Assembly: GCA_903858055.1 (NCBI GenBank) | Contig: CAIOHM010000503.1 | Coordinates: 1-10,264 of the forward strand | DNA length: 10,264 bases | Direction of reading: 5' to 3' | DNA from: an uncultured delta proteobacterium | Lineage (GTDB): Bacteria; Myxococcota_A; Polyangia; Polyangiales; Polyangiaceae | Part shown: positions 7,575-10,264 of the stretch, in pieces | How the letters are laid out: every line of letters begins with the position of its first letter | How positions within the stretch are numbered: the first letter of the stretch is position 1 | Notes under the pieces: model-generated | Database searches by the model: none | Told to the model about the DNA's origin: nothing | The model's input: only the letters and a program-made list of their open reading frames with translations | Position numbers and translations under genes: made by a program

Positions 7575-8443
7575 GGCGTATGCACCGAATGGGGGAGGTT
7601 CGCCGCGTGGGCGATGGCGATGCCGAAGAGGTGAACGAGGCTCGAGAGCGCCGAGAGACCCTCGACGGCCTTGAAGGCGTTCGGCTTCCAGAAGACCGTG
7701 GAGGCGCCGACGACGACCAAGGCCTCGAGCGGCCAGAGCACCTTCCCGAGGCCGAGGAGCTGCGCGCCGTACGCAGAAAGTGCGACGAAAACCAGGGTGA
7801 GCGCGAAGGTCTTCGCGGGGCCGTACATGACCAAGTAGGTCTTGAGCGCCGGGTGCGCGCTCGGGTCGAGCTTGCGTGTAATCTCCAAGCTCATGCTCGA
7901 GCCCATCGTGCAGAGGCCGTAGGCGAGCGTGATGGTCGAGACGAGGGCGCTCGGGCTGAAGAACGCGAACACGTACGCGTAGAGAGGCCACACGACGACC
8001 TGGTGGCTCAAGGCGTAGGGGATCGGGTACTCGCCGAGCCACTCGCCCACGTAGAACTCTTTGTACATGAGCCAGAGGTAGGCGACGCTCGCGGCGTAGC
8101 CGATTCCCGCCTGGGGATTTCCAAGAGCGGCGAACGCTCCGGCAACCGCGAGCAGCGCCCAGGTGCCGCGCACGATCGCGACCTCGACCTCGGGCACCGT
8201 CAGGAGCCCGCGCGGCAACGGTCGCTCCGGGTGGGCCGCGAGGTCCTTGTGGTAGTCCTTCTTTTCGTCCATCAGGCGGGCGAGGATCATCCAACCCGTG
8301 ATGCCGAGCATGGCGCCGAGGAAGGGCCCGACGGCGAAGGCGCTGCTCGTGGCGTACTGCGCCGAGAAGTAGACGGCGAGGCCGATGGGGAGGATGAGCG
8401 CGATGGGCGAGCGCTCCTTCAGGTAGGTCAGCCAGCGAGCCAT
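7571..8443 (-). CDS. UbiA-superfamily prenyltransferase, variant second motif
   Basis: 290-residue, highly hydrophobic protein with about eight to nine membrane segments, the size and topology of UbiA-family membrane prenyltransferases. The first Asp-rich motif sits after helix 2 as RLMDEKKDYHKD (56-67); Asp59/Glu60, Asp63 and Asp67 correspond to the Mg-diphosphate site NDxxDxxxD, with Asn to Asp and Asp to Glu changes. It is followed by the family-typical HPERPLPRGLLT (71-82). The second site, normally DxxxD, reads SLEITRKLDPSAH (185-197), an E-x-x-R-K arrangement. I recall such variants in uncharacterised UbiA groups. It probably transfers a prenyl or related diphosphate-activated group to a lipid or aromatic acceptor in the inner membrane; substrates are unknown. 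The ATG at 8443 has GGAAAGG at 8451-8457 with a 7-nt spacer and lies within the end of the ligase gene (16-nt overlap). The stop overlaps the next start as ATGA. Confidence 0.88.
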   Translation of the reverse strand: MARWLTYLKERSPIALILPIGLAVYFSAQYATSSAFAVGPFLGAMLGITGWMILARLMDEKKDYHKDLAAHPERPLPRGLLTVPEVEVAIVRGTWALLAVAGAFAALGNPQAGIGYAASVAYLWLMYKEFYVGEWLGEYPIPYALSHQVVVWPLYAYVFAFFSPSALVSTITLAYGLCTMGSSMSLEITRKLDPSAHPALKTYLVMYGPAKTFALTLVFVALSAYGAQLLGLGKVLWPLEALVVVGASTVFWKPNAFKAVEGLSALSSLVHLFGIAIAHAANLPHSVHTP

Positions 8444-9855
8444 TTTTCGGCCTTTCCGAGAGCAGGGGCGCGGTCGATGCGCGCGCGGTGACGGCGGTCG
8501 ACGGTGAGCTTCACGTCGAAGGCGCGCTGCACCTCCGGGGCGACCGCTTGGATCGCGGCGAGGTCGCGCTTCACGCCTTCGCCGATCGCGCAGAGGCGCC
8601 CTTGCGCGTCGCGGTGGAGAAAGAGCTTGTCGCGGTCGAGGTGCGCGTAGATCTTCTGCTCCATGGCGAAGACGCCGGGCTCCTGGAACGAGCGGCCCGC
8701 GTAGTAGAAGCCCTCCGGGGTCTTCTCGAGGCGGTCGCCCATGAAGTGCCAGAGGCGACCTTCCGCGTCGCGGCGCTTGTATTTCTTGTTCTCGTCGTTC
8801 GCGCCCACGTACTCGGGGCACACGTTCGGACCCGCGACCCAAGGCCCCTTTTCGTCCGACAGATCGACGCCGAGCTCCTCGATCGTGTGGCCCACGTAGA
8901 GCGAGTGGTAGAGGCCGCGCGCGCGGCTCCGCGAGACCGCCTCGCGCGCATCGCAGTGGGCCACGGGCTCGACCTCGCTGCCGCCGTAGATGTGCGTGAA
9001 CTTCGCCTCGGGCCAGCGCGCGAAAGCCTGCTCGAAGAGCGCGTTCGGCGTGAGCGCGCCTCCCACGCCGATGTGTTCGAGCTTCGCGAAGGGCGCCTCG
9101 GGGGTCTCGAGCAAATGGCGGAGAAACGCAGGGCCGCACGTGAGCGAGACCGGCTGGTAGGCCTCTGCGAGCGCGGACATCTTCGCGAGGCTCTTCTTCT
9201 TCCAATGGTGGGGCACGATGAGCGCCGCGCGGCCGTTCGAGAGGTGGAGCGTCGCGAGGTTCGCGAAGAGGCAGAGGTCCGGGCGCTTCGCGGCGTCGGG
9301 TGGCTCGTACTTGTTGATGATGTTCGTGATGTCTTCGAGGTACTGCTGCGTGCGCACGACGCCCTTCGGGGCGGCCGAGGTGCCCGAGGAGAACGTCACG
9401 ATGCCGCGCTCGTGGCCCTCCATGGGCTCGATGGCGAGCGCGTCGAGCGGGGCCTCGTGCTCGAAGCTCTTGAGGCCGAGGTGCAGGGGAATCTCGCGGA
9501 TCGCCTTGATGCGCCAGCCCCAGAGGCGGCCGATGAGCCCCGCGTAGAAGGCCTTGGGCTTGGTCGTGCGCACGACGTGATCGACCCGGTCGATGGGCAT
9601 CCAGGGCTCGACCAGCATGACCGTCGCACCGAGGCCGAGGATGCCCATGATCATCGCGAAGAGGCGCGGGCCGGGCATGGCGAAGAGCAGGACGTGATCG
9701 CCGCGGCCGATGCCTTGCCGCCGAAGCATGGCCTGCGCGCGCCGTGTCAGCACGCCCATGGCCTCGAAGGAGACCGGGCCGTCGCTCTCGGTCCAGAGGG
9801 CCATTTGGTCTCCGCGGGACTGCAACTGGTCGGCCACCAGCGTGAGGCAGTTCAT
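8428..9855 (-). CDS. AMP-forming acyl/aryl ligase (ANL superfamily), possibly OleC-like
   Basis: 475-residue adenylate-forming enzyme that should activate a carboxylate with ATP. Motif A3 (P-loop) is TFSSGTSAAPKG at 154-165, A5 is YGGSE at 290-294 (Ser replaces the usual Thr), and A7 is FMGDR at 371-375. The A8 hinge is degenerate: GRSFQEPGVFAMEQK at 387-401 replaces the usual GRxDxxIKxxGxxxxxxEIE. The C-terminus is short, and VDRRHRARIDR (452-462) resembles the VD-x-RH-x-x-KI-x-R signature I recall from OleC-type beta-lactone synthetases; Lys468 is a possible A10 lysine. No carrier-protein domain is fused. It is the first gene of the minus-strand operon. The ATG at 9855 is preferred over a GTG at 9882 because GAAGGAG precedes only the ATG and the family N-terminus begins there. 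The ligase class is firm; OleC likeness and substrate (fatty, aryl or beta-hydroxy acid) are open. Confidence 0.88.
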   Translation of the reverse strand: MNCLTLVADQLQSRGDQMALWTESDGPVSFEAMGVLTRRAQAMLRRQGIGRGDHVLLFAMPGPRLFAMIMGILGLGATVMLVEPWMPIDRVDHVVRTTKPKAFYAGLIGRLWGWRIKAIREIPLHLGLKSFEHEAPLDALAIEPMEGHERGIVTFSSGTSAAPKGVVRTQQYLEDITNIINKYEPPDAAKRPDLCLFANLATLHLSNGRAALIVPHHWKKKSLAKMSALAEAYQPVSLTCGPAFLRHLLETPEAPFAKLEHIGVGGALTPNALFEQAFARWPEAKFTHIYGGSEVEPVAHCDAREAVSRSRARGLYHSLYVGHTIEELGVDLSDEKGPWVAGPNVCPEYVGANDENKKYKRRDAEGRLWHFMGDRLEKTPEGFYYAGRSFQEPGVFAMEQKIYAHLDRDKLFLHRDAQGRLCAIGEGVKRDLAAIQAVAPEVQRAFDVKLTVDRRHRARIDRAPALGKAEKWLAG

Positions 9856-9866
9856 GAGGGGCTCGG

Positions 9867-9873
9867 CTCCTTC
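9867..9873 (-). promoter_or_regulatory. Shine-Dalgarno deciding the ligase start
   Basis: The minus strand reads GAAGGAG, 11 nt before the ATG at 9855. This is slightly far but it is the only purine-rich match nearby. The alternative GTG at 9882 has no Shine-Dalgarno upstream, so the ATG is the better start. Confidence 0.5.
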
Positions 9874-9941
9874 TCGTCTCACGCGTGGCTACGGCGCGTT
9901 CCGAGCGCAAATGAAGGGCTCGCGCGGGGCTTTCGGACCGT

Positions 9942-9957
9942 GGAAGCGTGCGCTTCC
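9942..9957. promoter_or_regulatory. 16-nt perfect dyad, candidate operator
   Basis: GGAAGCG and CGCTTCC are perfect 7-nt inverted arms around a central TG, about 87 bp from the ligase ATG and 82 bp from the LolA-like ATG. The near-zero spacer and the position between divergent genes suit a dimeric repressor or activator site better than a transcription terminator. No regulator gene is present in the window, so the binding protein is unknown. Confidence 0.35.
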
Positions 9958-10025
9958 GTGCCGGGCCGGTTTTCAATGCGCCGCCGGGGCTGAACCGCGG
10001 ACCGGAGCGTGCCGTATTCCCGGCC

Positions 10026-10031
10026 GAGGAG
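10026..10031 (+). promoter_or_regulatory. Strong Shine-Dalgarno of the LolA-like gene
   Basis: GAGGAG sits 7 nt before the ATG at 10039, an optimal match and spacing. It supports this start for a gene that is cut by the window edge. Confidence 0.65.
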
Positions 10032-10038
10032 TCTCCCC

Positions 10039-10264
10039 ATGAGCACGTTCGTCGGCGCGCGCGCGCCCCGGTCCCGCCGCTTCGTTCTCGGGCTCGCGGC
10101 CTCGTGCCTCGCGGGCGTGCTGCTCCTTGCCCCGCGCGGTGCCGCCGCCGGTGAGCCAAACGCGCAGCAAATCGTCGAGAAATTGCTGGACAACGACGCG
10201 TGGGGGTCGAGCGGCGCCGTCGTGAAGGCGCGCATCGTGGTGAAGACCGCGAGCGGCGCGCCGC
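10039..10264 (+). CDS. Exported LolA-like / outer-membrane lipoprotein-sorting protein (3' partial)
   Basis: Only the first 75 codons are present. The N-terminus is a clear export signal: a basic region with RSRR (11-14), a hydrophobic core (about 15-31) and an A-A-A-G cleavage site near residue 37. SRRFVLG partly matches the twin-arginine consensus, and the Cys at residue 23 is an unlikely lipobox because hydrophobic residues continue after it. The mature start, AQQIVEKLLDNDAWG at about 42-56, resembles the opening of periplasmic outer-membrane lipoprotein-sorting (LolA-like, COG2834-type) proteins, in which a helix ending in a D-x-D segment precedes a beta-sheet that cradles lipid. Such genes often neighbour RND/MMPL lipid exporters, so one may follow to the right. 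It is divergent from the ligase operon. Export is well supported; the family call rests on a short N-terminal resemblance. Confidence 0.6.
   Translation, partial: MSTFVGARAPRSRRFVLGLAASCLAGVLLLAPRGAAAGEPNAQQIVEKLLDNDAWGSSGAVVKARIVVKTASGAP

Larger units (their letters stand above)
3740..9855 (-). other. Four-gene overlapping operon: ligase, UbiA-like, PEPS-like, GNAT
   Basis: All four minus-strand genes overlap their neighbour: 16 nt (ligase/UbiA-like, 8428-8443), 4 nt (UbiA-like/PEPS-like, 7571-7574) and 11 nt (PEPS-like/GNAT, 4827-4837). There is no room for internal terminators, and starts two to four sit at or within the preceding gene's end, which points to one transcript with translational coupling. 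Such packing implies that the four products are needed together in fixed proportion. The most likely promoter region is 9856-10038. Confidence 0.85.
9856..10038. promoter_or_regulatory. Divergent intergenic region (ligase operon / LolA-like gene)
   Basis: This 183-bp stretch is the only real intergenic space in the window and separates divergently read genes, so promoters for both the leftward operon and the rightward LolA-like gene should lie here. No convincing sigma-70 -35/-10 pair is visible on either strand. TTGAAA on the minus strand (9971-9976) lacks a good -10 partner. On the plus strand TGAACC (9991-9996) followed 17 nt later by GTATTC is weak and very close to the Shine-Dalgarno. 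A 16-nt dyad lies near the middle. Confidence 0.55.

Noticed and set aside
5082..7634. Plus-strand open frame of 850 codons
   Set aside because: It is wholly antisense to the PEPS-like gene. The composition is rich in Arg, Ala, Glu, Leu, Val and His, as expected of a high-GC shadow frame, with no recognisable domain, while the opposite strand has clear catalytic motifs throughout.
4827..8294. N-terminal extension of the PEPS-like protein to 1155 residues
   Set aside because: The first 240 codons are an out-of-frame shadow of the UbiA-like gene. The family N-terminus begins at the ATG at 7574.
9856..9882. GTG start at 9882 giving a ligase nine residues longer
   Set aside because: No Shine-Dalgarno precedes the GTG, and the extra residues MRREGAEPL carry no family feature. 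The ATG at 9855 has GAAGGAG upstream.
8488..9993. Plus-strand open frame of 501 codons opposite the ligase
   Set aside because: It is a shadow of the ligase gene: biased composition, no motifs, and it would run through the divergent intergenic region.
7571..10159. A single 862-codon minus-strand reading frame suggesting a ligase-like/UbiA fusion
   Set aside because: Only the part after the ATG at 8443 has UbiA sequence. The part before is the wrong frame of the ligase gene and is not a real fusion domain.

Overview
The window is GC-rich DNA, densely packed with genes. Nearly every gene pair overlaps or is separated by almost nothing. Codon third positions are strongly G/C, which explains the long spurious antisense frames. 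The mix of genes (a myxobacterial-style soluble P450, a beta-propeller/phosphoesterase hybrid, a LolA-like periplasmic protein, and lipid- or metabolite-tailoring enzymes in an overlapping operon) suggests a Gram-negative bacterium of Myxococcota or deltaproteobacterial type. That placement is inference; no marker gene is present to fix the taxonomy.

Layout. On the plus strand, a 5'-truncated beta-propeller/phosphoesterase (2-2533) is coupled through ATGA to a complete class-I-type bacterial cytochrome P450 (2530-3753). Facing it on the minus strand is a four-gene operon read from right to left: an AMP-forming acyl/aryl ligase (9855-8428), a UbiA-superfamily membrane prenyltransferase (8443-7571), a 915-residue PEP-synthase-like enzyme with ATP-grasp and phosphohistidine domains (7574-4827), and a YghO-like GNAT acyltransferase (4837-3740). 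The coding overlaps are 16, 4 and 11 nt. The last gene also overlaps the P450 tail to tail by 14 nt. To the right, a 183-bp divergent intergenic region (9856-10038) carries a 16-nt dyad and a strong Shine-Dalgarno. A secreted LolA/outer-membrane-lipoprotein-sorting-like protein begins at 10039 and runs off the window.

How the genes may work together (inference). The four-gene operon looks like a compact small-molecule or lipid pathway that does not use an assembly line. A carboxylate would be activated as its adenylate, a UbiA-type enzyme would act on a membrane isoprenoid or similar lipid acceptor, an ATP-grasp/phosphohistidine enzyme (the RPH/PigC architecture) would phosphorylate or condense an intermediate, and a GNAT would transfer an acyl group to an amine. 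The P450 could oxidise the product, and the LolA-like protein could carry a lipid product across the periplasm. No experimentally defined pathway with exactly this gene set comes to mind, so it is the best candidate here for an undescribed system. No RNA genes, insertion sequences, CRISPR arrays or gene-free stretches over 300 bases were seen.
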